Source of the DNA: Candidatus Magnetocorallium paracelense
GTDB lineage: Bacteria; Nitrospirota; Thermodesulfovibrionia; Thermodesulfovibrionales; Magnetobacteriaceae
DNA: 59,621 nt
Direction: 5' to 3'
Assembly (NCBI GenBank): GCA_029001845.1
Contig: JAREWP010000029.1
Span: 1-59,621, forward strand
Shown here: positions 35,698 to 45,172 of the stretch, piece by piece
Layout: each line of letters starts with the position of its first letter
How positions within the stretch are numbered: the stretch's first letter is position 1
Translations under genes and position numbers: made by a program
The notes under the pieces: generated by a model
The model's database searches: none
The model's input: only the letters and a program-made list of their open reading frames with translations
What the model was told of the DNA's origin: nothing

Positions 35698-35907
35698 AGA
35701 GACTGCATTTCCCGTAATGGTAGGATATTTAAGAAAAGTTTTCTGACGATTCATCCTTGAAAAATAAACCAAAATAGTTTATAATTGAAAATATAAGCTT
35801 GATTGTCACTCAATATGAGCTTTAATTGGTCGGGCGGTTATTAACATAGTCTTAGCTGATAAACTTGGATACCCGAAAAGGGGCCTGACCTCATTCATTT
35901 TCCCGTC

Positions 35908-36768
35908 TTATAATCTCCAGTTAATCTTTGCCACATCCGGCAATTTACAAAGTCCATACCCGCGAACAGATTTTCCTTTGACAATGTTATCTTTTATTAA
36001 TCCAAAATAAGGATATATATTCAACTCTTCTATTGATTCGTCTTCCCAATCTCTACCATACTCGACAAATTGCCTGAAAGTATTCTAGGCTGCCAAATCA
36101 GCAAGTTGTATGAGGTTTTCATGTTTGGATTTTCTGAAGCTGATATCAACAATTCTCTTATAATTTTTTATAAAAGTTTGTTTCATCTTTCTGCTGTTGT
36201 ACAATACATCCTGAAGTTCTTTATTCCTCCCCCGTCTTGCACATAAACTATCTTCCATCTGATCTACAACTAATACACAATCACCTCTTTGTTCGTTCAT
36301 ATAAAACTCAATCCTCTCAAATAATACCTGAGAAGAATTGCAGAATGGATCGTTGTGTTTCCTATTCTTGTAATATCTCTTGTCAAATACAACGGCAATT
36401 ATCCTGATCTCGTTTAGGAAGTCGCTAAAAAGACCTGTAACATCATGGCCACAGGCATTTAACTTTTCTTCATTAATGCCAAAAGGTTGCAGGTATCTTT
36501 TTTTTCTTTGGAATGAATTTCTAAACCAGTCGGATTTTATTTCCACTAAAGACGTTCCAAAGGTTTTTTGTTTGATTTCGACTAAAGCTCTGTTTATTGC
36601 AGGAATCTCGGCGTTTTTAATGATAATTCCTAAAATAACAAAATAGTTGTTTAACCAGAATTTTCTATCAAAAGCAGCAGATTGAGATAGCGCTAACTTC
36701 TTGTAAGGATCAATATACTCTTTAGAGCCGCTGTCTTCAATAAATATTGTATATTTTTCACGCCTCAT
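35908..36768 (-). pseudogene. DUF3800 protein gene with in-frame amber codon
   Basis: The frame begins MRREKYTIFIEDSGSKEY, the DUF3800 start (usually xIDESG), and reaches LIQLADLAA, the conserved family block, at residue 227. There a TAG (36085-36087) interrupts. The same frame then stays open for 58 more codons, with protein-like sequence (FRQFVEYGRDWEDESIEELN, YPYFGLIKDNIVKGKSVRGY), to TAA at 35908. A full product would be about 286 residues. It may be a recent nonsense mutation or, less likely, readthrough. The family is uncharacterised and frequent on mobile DNA. Its 5' end is duplicated at 50271-50318. Confidence 0.8.
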
Positions 36769-36882
36769 GGTTATCGTTGTAAGTGTAGCAAATCACGTAT
36801 TCAATACATAAGATAGATGAAGTTGTTATTACAGGAAATTACAAAAAAATATAGATGCAAACAAAGCACATTGCAAACAACA

Positions 36883-36990
36883 GCCTCAGAGCCATTGTAA
36901 GCCCCCCTGCTTCACAACTTGTACGATTGCTATTGATTGCCTCCGATTTTCGCTTTACGGCGCATTCTGAGAGGTCAATTTTTAATAGAA
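36883..36990 (+). repeat. Element-specific ~105-bp repeat, copy B
   Basis: Direct repeat of copy A on the other side of the DUF3800 gene. It is included in the ~580-bp segment (36716-37298) that recurs inverted at 49747-50312. Apart from this, 36769-37319 holds no supported gene. Confidence 0.75.
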
Positions 36991-37319
36991 TCCACTTAGG
37001 GTATTGCTTGTATCTTTAATGACAGCTAAAAAACCTGATTTTCTCTACTATAATAACCTCAGCCATATGTAAATACACCAATCCCTACTTCTTAATATGG
37101 TCGTAGAATGAAGAAATTGATTTATGGTATCATTAATTTTAAAATTGAGATAAAGGAGAGATGGTTCTATAGGAGGAGGTGAGGAAGCTATATGATTTTC
37201 CAGTTTCAGTTTATGGAACATCCTATAATCCACTATCTGAAATTGATATTAAGAGGCTAAATATATTGGAGTATCATAATAGTTCTGACGTTACTATTTG
37301 GAACAAGAAGATTGTTCAC

Positions 37320-37352
37320 TGTGCAGTAAATGTGCAGTAAATGTGCAGTTGA
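37320..37352 (+). repeat. Right arm-type repeats (3 x 11 bp)
   Basis: TGTGCAGTAAA occurs twice in tandem and is followed by TGTGCAGTTGA. The unit and orientation match the two copies at 32607-32628. Located about 115 bp inside attR, consistent with integrase arm-binding sites. Confidence 0.65.
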
Positions 37353-37466
37353 CAGGAGAAAATGAGGGGCAAGAACAGATAAACTGCTATCCCTTAATTC
37401 CGAGTTTTTTAAGTAAAATCAAGGGTTGGCATATATAAGAGAAAACACTGAAAACCCTGTAATATA

Positions 37467-37512
37467 ATTCGTAATCAGCAGGTCGTCGGTTCAAATCCGA
37501 TCCCCGGCTCCA
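37467..37512 (+). repeat. attR: 46-bp tRNA-Thr 3'-end copy
   Basis: An exact copy of 32511-32556 without the 5' half of a tRNA, so not a functional tRNA gene. Similarity continues a few bases past the CCA (TTTTCAAGG), matching sequence beyond attL. It marks the right end of the integrated element. Confidence 0.9.
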
Positions 37513-37676
37513 GTATTTTCAAGGATTTACGGTGATTTTCTGGATTCTTTTCTTTTTTATCTTTTCTTTCAGGTCATTCACTTCTTCTTTCATTGTTTTG
37601 GCGAAACCTGCATCCGGGGTTTTCAGGAGATATGTGTCAGGCTATTTTATTTCTTCGGTAAGATGCATTTTTACTG

Positions 37677-37898
37677 TTAATTACGTCTACAGCCACGCCA
37701 TAATGGGTCTGTACCACCAATAGAAAGAATATTTTGATCATTGTTCCCATCTAAATCAGCCCGCCTGATATAATCAGAATTGAATTCTATCCAAAAAATG
37801 TAACCATCTGCATAAACATCTGATCTTATAATAAAAAACAATAATAACAGCACGAAAACAGATAGTGTAATGCTCTTTGGTTGAAAAAAATAATGCAC
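37677..37898 (-). pseudogene. Truncated secreted beta-propeller-like fragment
   Basis: A 73-residue frame with a signal peptide (SVFVLLLLFFIIRSDVYA) followed by one YWTD/NHL-like blade motif (YIFWIEFNSDYIRRADLDG). It then runs into an unlike tail and stops. Relatives are long propellers, so this is likely a broken remnant beside attR. Downstream to 38480 I see no further gene. Confidence 0.4.
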
Positions 37899-38480
37899 AA
37901 AATTATTTTCTATATTTCACAGATTAATCGTAATTGGTATAAATGTTACGATAAAAAATCTCTAAAATACATTGATTGCCTTGCAGCCGATATATTTTGT
38001 AAAATAACCTTATGTCAGTAATAGACCAATAGAAACATATGACCTCTTTGAAGATTAATTGGGCGTGTTGTAATCAATTTTGCATATATATAGTTCGAGA
38101 AAGCTTTTTTGAAAGTGATAACGTCACTTTTTTCGCCTTATCGCCTATTAATTTTTCCATCAAAAAGATTTACCTCTTTAGACTCTCTCCAATCTATTTT
38201 ATAGCTTTTCATACTACCTTCAAGAGAGTTTTTTCGAAAAGATAGAAAATGTTACTCAAAAAATGATATACTTTTTTCATCCATTTAATCTGGCAATTTT
38301 TTCTGTCCGAATACATTTCAAATGTCGCTGCTCAAATACCGAATCGGCCTTAAAACCTTTGGAAACAAAAAAAGAGTTTTCGCTGCCAATATATCCGATT
38401 TTTCTGCTTTGCAGCTTTATTTTGCATTCGGATAATTATCTTTTATCATTACACAACCATCATGCTTAAGGAGTGAAAAT
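37899..38480. other. Intergenic stretch before the sugar aminotransferase
   Basis: About 580 bp of A/T-rich DNA without a frame that looks like protein. A good ribosome site (AAGGAGTG) lies at its right end before 38481. No clear repeat or promoter stands out. Confidence 0.4.
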
Positions 38481-39653
38481 ATGAGAGTTATCGACGATAA
38501 CGTTATTGCCGACGTTACCGATGTTTTAGAGACAGCACGGCTGTTCAGATACGATTGCAACCATGTTGACGAAAGCGCCACCGCTCTTTTGGAGAAAGAA
38601 TTCGCTGACTATGTAGGGCGTAAATATTGCATTGCCATGAATTCATGCAGTTCTGCGTTATTTGTCTCAATGCTTTGTTGCGGAGTAAAGCCCGGAGACA
38701 AGGTTCTAATGCCTGCCTTTACATTTGTAGCCGTACCCAGTGCGATCGTTCATGCCAATGCTCAACCTGTATTGATTGAAGTTACAGACGATTATGTCAT
38801 TGACTGCGATGATCTGGAACGTAAAATTACGACTGACACCAAGTATCTTATGCTCTCCCACATGCGAGGTCGTATTGCAGACATGGATCGTGTTACAGAT
38901 ATCTGTACACATCACAATATTACCCTTATTGAAGACACTGCCCACAGCCTTGGTGTGCTCTGGGAGAATCGTCAGACCGGATTTCATGGTAAAACAGCAG
39001 CATACAGCACACAATCTTATAAAATGATCGATGGCGGCGAGGGCGGTCTTATGGTTACCGACGATATGGAAATAGCTGCCAGGGCGATGTTGTATGCAGG
39101 CTGTTATGAATCTAACTGGAAAAAACATGCCGGTACTGCCGGGTTCGAGGAACTTATCGGTAGCCTGAAATATACCGTTCCTGCCTATAATTTTCGTATG
39201 TCCAATCTGACCTCCGCTGCTTTACGGCCTCAGTTGAACCGAATTGAAGCCAGAGTGGAACGATACAATAAGAATTATGATCGTCTTGCAGAGAGGCTCG
39301 ACATGCACCCCAACATATCCGTCCCCTCTTTTCACCCAAAGGTTCGTAAGGCTGCTGACTCGATTCAGTTTCATGTAGACGGCCTGTCAATCGAAGAATT
39401 GGGAGAATATGTCACTCTGGCCAATTCTCGCGGTATTACGCTTAACTTTTTCGGTCTCTCAGGTGACAATGCCCGCTGTTTTTGGTTGTGGCGTTTTTTC
39501 GAACAAACGGAAGACGCACCCATAACCAGAGAACTCCTTATTGCCACAGCCGATCTTCGCCTGCCTCTGGCAATGACTGCCAATGATATTGACAATATGG
39601 CGGAAGACTTATGTACAACTCTTGATCAGGTGGTTGAAAAAAGCGTTCATTAA
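38481..39653 (+). CDS. DegT/DnrJ/EryC1/StrS-family sugar aminotransferase
   Basis: A 390-residue PLP enzyme with the family features: CIAMNSCSSALFVSM (cofactor phosphate region), PAFTFVAVPSAI, the PLP-binding LIEDTAHSLG and the Schiff-base Lys in STQSYKMIDGGEGG. The family mostly makes 3- or 4-amino sugars from nucleotide-linked keto sugars. No partner dehydratase or epimerase is nearby, so the substrate is open; a surface-glycan or PKS-related role is possible. AAGGAGTGAAAAT precedes the ATG. Confidence 0.9.
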   Translation: MRVIDDNVIADVTDVLETARLFRYDCNHVDESATALLEKEFADYVGRKYCIAMNSCSSALFVSMLCCGVKPGDKVLMPAFTFVAVPSAIVHANAQPVLIEVTDDYVIDCDDLERKITTDTKYLMLSHMRGRIADMDRVTDICTHHNITLIEDTAHSLGVLWENRQTGFHGKTAAYSTQSYKMIDGGEGGLMVTDDMEIAARAMLYAGCYESNWKKHAGTAGFEELIGSLKYTVPAYNFRMSNLTSAALRPQLNRIEARVERYNKNYDRLAERLDMHPNISVPSFHPKVRKAADSIQFHVDGLSIEELGEYVTLANSRGITLNFFGLSGDNARCFWLWRFFEQTEDAPITRELLIATADLRLPLAMTANDIDNMAEDLCTTLDQVVEKSVH

Positions 39654-39866
39654 CTTTATGTCCCCGGTTCGGTTTTTTTCCATTTCCGTAAAATAACAGA
39701 TGCTAAAGGTCAGGTTAATCTGCCTCCGGCATCGACATTCTTTTACTTCCTCTGCCTTTTCAAAGGGAGATAAGAGACTAAAAGGGAATTTTAAAGAAAT
39801 TCCGTCAATTGATGAAGATGCTTTTTACTCCGACTCCGGCGTGTTTACTAAAAAAGATGATTTCAG

Positions 39867-42596
39867 ATGATATCAAAAGGCGATAACATAAAAGGATATA
39901 TAGTAGAGAAGCGAATCGGGTCCGGCGGCTTTGGCGACGTTTTGCTTGTTCATGACGAGAAAGATGCATCCCGAAAGTTTGCACTGAAAATAATCAGGTC
40001 CAATTACCTGAGAAACATGAAGATACGTGAGAGCTTTCTTAATGAAATGATTAATATGGCCAGGATGTCCAAACAGATCAATACCGTAAAAATTATTAAC
40101 AGCATTATTTATAATGATGATGACGGTGAGCGTATCGGTATGGTTACCGAATATATCGAAGGTGACTCTCTGGACAAATTCGTTACCAGAAATGTAAAGC
40201 TCAATCATTACATCGCTGTATCGATTTTTATACAGATGGTTGACGCCATAGGCGAAGCTCACAGGCACGACATTATCCACAGAGACATAAAGCCTTCGAA
40301 TGTCATTATAGAGAGCAGCAAAATTATAGACTACAAAGGATATGAAACACACCCTGTTAAAATTCTCGATTTCGGTTTATCAAAGACACTGGAAGGCAGT
40401 ACCGTAACAGAGTCATTGAGCGGAGCGACCCTTGTATATTCCGCGCCTGAACGTCTCAAGAAAAATATGCGAGTAGACCACAGAGCCGATATTTACTCCC
40501 TTGGAGCTACTTTTTTTGAAATGCTGACAGGAGCGCCTCCTTTTGGGGGGAAGGGACTTGCCGAGGTGCTCGAACAAATAAATAAAACCGAGATTTCATC
40601 ACTTCCCGGCTTTGAAACCCTTATTGATACAGGATTGGATAAAGTGATCATGAAAGCAATGTCACGAACCCCTTTGTCACGATTTAAATCCTGCGAAGAG
40701 ATATCCAGAGAAATTATGCTCGCATTTCCACCGGAGAATACCGGAGAAAAAAGCACCACAACGCAACCTGACAGGACGAAAAACGATAAAGAAGTAAAGC
40801 CGGAAAGGGACAGAAAAATGAACAAAACAACAAACATGTCCGGAGACCTGTCCTATGATGCTACTGTCAGAGTACGAGATGACGCCCTGATTGCAGGCTC
40901 TCCCGGTCAGGATGTATCTTCTTCACGGCAGAGCCATATAAAGCTGAGCATACCCGGTTCGCACCTTGGCCACAAAGCCCTTGGCCATGTCGAATCCATA
41001 AAATCCTGTATGGCGAAAAACAGAGATTTCCCTGTCATGTCCAGAACGATAGGCATTATCAGCAGGCTTCTGTCCGCCACGATCGATACAACGACTTCAG
41101 AACTGGCCAATGTCATACTCGATGATTTTGCATTAACCGGCAAGCTTTTAAAAATGGCGAATTCCGCTTTCTTTTCCAGATACGGAAGTAAGGTAAGCAC
41201 CATATCCCATGCCATACTTATTTTGGGTCTCGATCAGGTTCAAAAAGCTGCTCTCTCCATGATGCTGTTTGAAGATCTAAAGGAAAAGACGACTGCATTA
41301 AAACTAAAGGACGCCGTGCTCACTACATTTTTAAGTGGCGCCATTGCCAGAAATATGTCCGCAAAGGTAGGTTTAAAAGCAGATGAAGAGGCGTTTATTT
41401 GCTCCTTATTTCACAAACTTGGTAAATTGTTGATCATTTTTTATCTTCCCAATGAAGAAAAGAGTATAAGGGAGACAATAGCAAGAAGCGGTGTAGACGA
41501 GGAGACTGCCTCAAGATCGGTCCTTGGCCTCTCATTTGAAGAGCTTGGTATCATCATGGCCTCGGAATGGAATTTTCCGGAGCAGATTGTTCAGAGCATG
41601 CACAGCCTTCCACCTACAAAAATTCCGGCTCCCGGTACGATTATGGATCAACTTCGCACCTTGGTATGCTTTGCCAATGAGCTGTCAACCTTTATCAGAG
41701 AAAACAGTTTTAACAATGAGGCGCAGCAAAAGGATCTGAAAAAACTGGTAGAGCGCTATGATAACTGTTTTTCCCTTAACGATGAGGATATCTCGGAAAT
41801 TCTCGAGAGTTCCCTTAAGGAGGTTGTACGGTATGCTTCCCTATATACTCTGGATATTAAGGAAAGTCCCCTTTTAAGTCGAATCGAACGAATTCTTGAA
41901 AGCGGCAAAAAGGAGCAGGATAGTGTGGATGCCGTCATTACGGTCGAGCCTTATTTTGAAGAAACAAAACAGGATGAGACAGACATCGAAGACAGCGATG
42001 AAACGAACGTTACCGGTTTAAAAGCGACAGGTTTACTTGAACTGGACGGAATAAGTGATCCCGAGGTTATGCTTGCAAGGGGAATACAGGAGATATCGCA
42101 GTTTCTCCTGGAAGACTACTCTTACAATGACCTCTTGGGAATGATCCTTGAAGTGATGTATCGTGCTCTGAACTTCTCCAGGGTATTAATCTGTATTAAA
42201 AACAACTCGAAGCCTCCTGTCATGGAGGCCAGATTCGGCTTTGGAAACGATATCGAAGAGACGATCAGAAAATTCCGATTTACCATACGAAGTTCATCGG
42301 ATGTGTTTAATCTATGTCTGTCAAAGGCATCCGATATTATGATCTCCGATATAGATGACAAAAAAATCATGGCGAACATTCCTGAATGGTACAGAAAGCT
42401 GATCAAAGCCAAAACATTCATGCTGCTTCCCATTGTCGTTAATAAGGTTTCAGTTGGCATGATTTACGCAGATAAGCAGAGAGCAGGAGAAATCGAAATG
42501 ACCCCCCTTAGAATAAAGTATCTTCAAACATTAAGAAAACAGGCGATTCTGGCGATTCTGGAGGAAAGTGATAAGGATTCGATGATTTCTTTTTGA
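39867..42596 (+). CDS. Ser/Thr protein kinase - HDOD - GAF fusion
   Basis: The 909-residue protein has a Hanks-type kinase domain (~8-275) with glycine loop IGSGGFGDV, Lys in FALKII, HRDIKPSN, LDFGLSK and SAPERL, all intact. A low-complexity charged linker (~290-345) is followed by an HDOD domain (~370-600; VMSRTIGIISRLLS, LTGKLLKMANSAFFSR, ILGLDQVQKAAL) and a C-terminal GAF-like domain (~730-905). There are no membrane segments. HDOD is a non-catalytic HD-like signalling module. The kinase could link a GAF-sensed signal to target phosphorylation. It heads a signalling cluster with no kinase-phosphatase pair yet assigned. Confidence 0.93.
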   Translation: MISKGDNIKGYIVEKRIGSGGFGDVLLVHDEKDASRKFALKIIRSNYLRNMKIRESFLNEMINMARMSKQINTVKIINSIIYNDDDGERIGMVTEYIEGDSLDKFVTRNVKLNHYIAVSIFIQMVDAIGEAHRHDIIHRDIKPSNVIIESSKIIDYKGYETHPVKILDFGLSKTLEGSTVTESLSGATLVYSAPERLKKNMRVDHRADIYSLGATFFEMLTGAPPFGGKGLAEVLEQINKTEISSLPGFETLIDTGLDKVIMKAMSRTPLSRFKSCEEISREIMLAFPPENTGEKSTTTQPDRTKNDKEVKPERDRKMNKTTNMSGDLSYDATVRVRDDALIAGSPGQDVSSSRQSHIKLSIPGSHLGHKALGHVESIKSCMAKNRDFPVMSRTIGIISRLLSATIDTTTSELANVILDDFALTGKLLKMANSAFFSRYGSKVSTISHAILILGLDQVQKAALSMMLFEDLKEKTTALKLKDAVLTTFLSGAIARNMSAKVGLKADEEAFICSLFHKLGKLLIIFYLPNEEKSIRETIARSGVDEETASRSVLGLSFEELGIIMASEWNFPEQIVQSMHSLPPTKIPAPGTIMDQLRTLVCFANELSTFIRENSFNNEAQQKDLKKLVERYDNCFSLNDEDISEILESSLKEVVRYASLYTLDIKESPLLSRIERILESGKKEQDSVDAVITVEPYFEETKQDETDIEDSDETNVTGLKATGLLELDGISDPEVMLARGIQEISQFLLEDYSYNDLLGMILEVMYRALNFSRVLICIKNNSKPPVMEARFGFGNDIEETIRKFRFTIRSSSDVFNLCLSKASDIMISDIDDKKIMANIPEWYRKLIKAKTFMLLPIVVNKVSVGMIYADKQRAGEIEMTPLRIKYLQTLRKQAILAILEESDKDSMISF

Positions 42597-42629
42597 GTAA
42601 AAAAAGATAAATGAATCCGAGGTAAGTGA

Positions 42630-43064
42630 TCATGAAATTTTTATATTATATCCGGACAGGGCGCCAACATTGAGAATATTCTCCAAGAGCCCCTTTTCGT
42701 CGAATCTTCCGTATGCCTGGGAAGCTCCGTACAGGTTCAGTTCTTTATTTTTGTCGTCTATTCTCCACATACCGCCTCCCGCCACGTTCCAATTGCGGTC
42801 GAATATTTCAAAGTGCTTTGCGCCGCGATCATAGACGCCCGCGATGTCGTATTGTTTACAAAAGCGATCGACGATGTCTGCATGGTACCCTGACAGATCT
42901 TTGGGAGCGAGAATGAGGTATTCAGTGTTGCCATTTCTTAGCAGTACAAATTTTCCGCCTCTCACCGGAGGTACTGCAACCCTTAAAACGGAAGTATAAT
43001 AATAAGAGGAGTAATCTATAAATAAAAATTTCATAGAATCTAAAACCACATCAATATTATTCAA
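42630..43064 (-). CDS. Janus/Ocnus (PHPT1-like) putative phosphohistidine phosphatase
   Basis: The 144-residue protein aligns by eye with animal PHPT1. KFVLLRNG corresponds to FKYVLIRV. YHADIVDRF matches YHADIYDKV with the catalytic His, GGGMWRIDDKNKELNLYG matches GGGRISHQSQDKKIHVYG, and QAYGRFDE matches MAYGPAQH. PHPT1 removes phosphate from histidine. The start is TTG 43064 with AGGGAG 10 bp upstream; ATG 43034 is an alternative. It is convergent with the kinase-HDOD gene and divergent from a histidine kinase gene. Activity is inferred; bacterial members are little studied. Confidence 0.7.
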   Translation of the reverse strand: MNNIDVVLDSMKFLFIDYSSYYYTSVLRVAVPPVRGGKFVLLRNGNTEYLILAPKDLSGYHADIVDRFCKQYDIAGVYDRGAKHFEIFDRNWNVAGGGMWRIDDKNKELNLYGASQAYGRFDEKGLLENILNVGALSGYNIKIS

Positions 43065-43191
43065 TATCTCCGAACTCCCTGCTCTGTATTCAAATAGAAG
43101 CAGCGACTTTTATAATAGCATATTATGTGTGTATTTATGTTACGATAGTATTTCATTGTAACAGGTGTTACTTCTCTTTATTATATGTAAA

Positions 43192-45168
43192 ATGGAAAAA
43201 AGCAAAAACTCAATACCTTTGCATAAAATCGAATCAACACTGGAAAATACGGAAGATTCGATCGTAATTATCGAACCCTTTCCTACTCTTCTGCAAGGCA
43301 GGAGAATCCTCTATGTTAATCAGGCATTTACGGCAATAACCGGCTATACAGCGCCTGAGGCTTTAAACAACACACTTAGAATGCTCCGCGGTCCGAATAC
43401 AAACGAGCAGGAGCTTACAAAAATCAGGGCTTCTCTGGAACATTGCTCTCCCGTAAAAAGCAGGTTTATTAATTACAAAAAGGACGGTTCCGAGGTATGG
43501 ATCGATTCCAGTTTTGTACCTTATGTAGACGAAGAAGGAAAACTCGTGTACTGGATATCGGTGCAGACCGATATTACGGATCAAGTCATTGCCGAAGAGA
43601 AGTTAAAGAAAAACAATGAAATACAACAGGTATTAAATGAGATATTACGTATATCGCTTGATCCTTTATCTCAAAAGGAGCAATTGAAACGCATTCTCGA
43701 TACCATACTGTCCATCCCCTGGTTGTCGCTTCAGAATAAAGGTTGTATCTATCTGACAGAAGACGATTCCGATATTCTTGTGATGAAAGTACAGAGCAAT
43801 CTCAGTGTATATCTTTTAAACCAGTGCAAAAGAGTGCCCTTTGGCAGATGCCTGTGCGGCAAAGCGGCAATTCAAAGAGAGATCGTTTACAAAGAGGCGA
43901 TAGACGAATTTCATGAATTCACTTATGAAGACATGACTCCCCACGGACACTACTGCGTGCCGATTAAATCGGGTGACAAGGTGTGGGGAGTCCTCACTCT
44001 TTATATAAAAGCAGGGCACAGCCGGGACAGCGATGAAGTTGAATTTCTTTCTGCCGTTGCAAATACTCTGGCCGGAATTCTCGAAAGGAAGCAGGTGGAA
44101 GAGGCCCTCAAAAAAAATGAAGAGCAGTTCCGTTCTGTTGTGGAAACAGCAAACGATGCAATCATATCTTTTGACAGTAAGGGCTCGATCATATTTTGGA
44201 ACACTGCCGCCGAGGAGATTTTCGGTTACTCCCTTGGCGAGATCAAAGGCAGGTCCGTTTCTCTTTTGATCCCCGATATTTTTCACAGCGATCGTTTTGG
44301 GAAGAAATCTTCTTCTCCGAAAATAGAAAATCATGGCAATGTGGGTAAGACAATGGAATATAGAGGATACCGAAAGGGGGCGTCGGGCATCCCGATTGAA
44401 TTGTCTTTATCTGCATGGGGAAAAAGCGACGATTTACATTTTACGGCTGTGATCAGAGATATAAGTGAGAGAAAAGAGACCGAGCAAAAGCTTATACACT
44501 CCGAGAAGATGGCTTCCATAGGCAGGCTTGCGGCAGGTATCGCCCATGAAATCAATAATCCCATGTCCAATGCATCATTGAGCGTACAAAGGCTTTTAAG
44601 AGGAATAGAGCGGGATCGACAAGATATCAAAACTACAAAGAGAGTGCTTGAATCGGTGAAACTCGATATTGACAGGGCTTCCAATATTGCAAGGGAGCTT
44701 CTCTTTTTTTCTTATCCCGGAGAGACGGAATATATCGACCTGTCGATGAACGAAATAATCCAAAAGAGCATAGCTCTTGTAAGGCGAAAGGAGATGGACT
44801 TTCTCGATATGGATCTTTCCGATGTCAGTAACATTATGGGCGATCCCCTGAAACTTCAACAGCTTATGATAAATATTCTCAGTAATGCATGTGAAGCCGT
44901 AACGGCAGGCGGTCGTATAAATATCTCTAGTTTTAACGAAGGTAATTTTGTTGTCGTTACAGTAAGTGATACAGGAAAGGGTATTGACAAAGAGAATCTG
45001 CCAAAGGTCTTTGATCCTTTTTTCACCACAAAAGATGTGGGAGACGGTATCGGCTTGGGACTTTCCATCTGTTATGGTATAATTAAACAGCATAACGGTA
45101 ATATTAAAATCGACAGTATAATCGGCGAAGGAACGACTTTGACAATTAAACTCCCCTCATTTTTATGA
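43192..45168 (+). CDS. Soluble PAS-GAF-PAS sensor histidine kinase
   Basis: From ATG 43192 (GTG 43165 is in frame) the ~658-residue protein has a LOV-like PAS (~15-140; RGPNTNEQELTKI, but no photoactive Cys block), a GAF domain (~165-305) with several Cys (GRCLCGKAA), a second PAS (~315-430), and a HisKA with phospho-acceptor His in GIAHEINNPMSNA. The HATPase is intact (NILSNACEAV, DTGKGIDKENLPKVFDPF, GIGLGLSIC). There is no membrane segment, so it senses a cytoplasmic signal. The next gene, 4 bp later, is its likely response regulator. Confidence 0.93.
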   Translation: MEKSKNSIPLHKIESTLENTEDSIVIIEPFPTLLQGRRILYVNQAFTAITGYTAPEALNNTLRMLRGPNTNEQELTKIRASLEHCSPVKSRFINYKKDGSEVWIDSSFVPYVDEEGKLVYWISVQTDITDQVIAEEKLKKNNEIQQVLNEILRISLDPLSQKEQLKRILDTILSIPWLSLQNKGCIYLTEDDSDILVMKVQSNLSVYLLNQCKRVPFGRCLCGKAAIQREIVYKEAIDEFHEFTYEDMTPHGHYCVPIKSGDKVWGVLTLYIKAGHSRDSDEVEFLSAVANTLAGILERKQVEEALKKNEEQFRSVVETANDAIISFDSKGSIIFWNTAAEEIFGYSLGEIKGRSVSLLIPDIFHSDRFGKKSSSPKIENHGNVGKTMEYRGYRKGASGIPIELSLSAWGKSDDLHFTAVIRDISERKETEQKLIHSEKMASIGRLAAGIAHEINNPMSNASLSVQRLLRGIERDRQDIKTTKRVLESVKLDIDRASNIARELLFFSYPGETEYIDLSMNEIIQKSIALVRRKEMDFLDMDLSDVSNIMGDPLKLQQLMINILSNACEAVTAGGRINISSFNEGNFVVVTVSDTGKGIDKENLPKVFDPFFTTKDVGDGIGLGLSICYGIIKQHNGNIKIDSIIGEGTTLTIKLPSFL

Positions 45169-45172
45169 CGTT

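Larger units (their letters stand above)
32511..37512. mobile_element. tRNA-Thr-integrated element, about 5 kb, decayed
   Basis: The element is bounded by identical 46-bp copies of the tRNA-Thr 3' end (32511-32556 and 37467-37512), with similar flanking bases beyond them (TTTTCAAGG). It carries a tyrosine-recombinase gene pointing towards the tRNA, an excisionase-like gene, a hypothetical gene, a coiled-coil DUF1640-like gene and a DUF3800 gene. The 11-bp TGTGCAGTAAA-type repeats occur near both ends. The integrase is frameshifted and DUF3800 has an internal stop, so the element is probably immobile. No replication or transfer genes are seen. Confidence 0.88.

Noticed and set aside
37467-37512. 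Second tRNA-Thr gene
   Set aside because: Only the 3' 46 bp are present; there is no acceptor 5' strand or D arm, so it is an attachment-site copy.
38039-38469. Two short plus-strand frames of 68 codons each before the sugar aminotransferase
   Set aside because: Composition is dominated by Phe/Ser/Ile from A/T-rich DNA, there are no ribosome sites, and no protein-like pattern is visible.
39660-39680. CCGGTTCGG followed by seven T after the sugar aminotransferase
   Set aside because: The stem is only three pairs; too weak to call a terminator.
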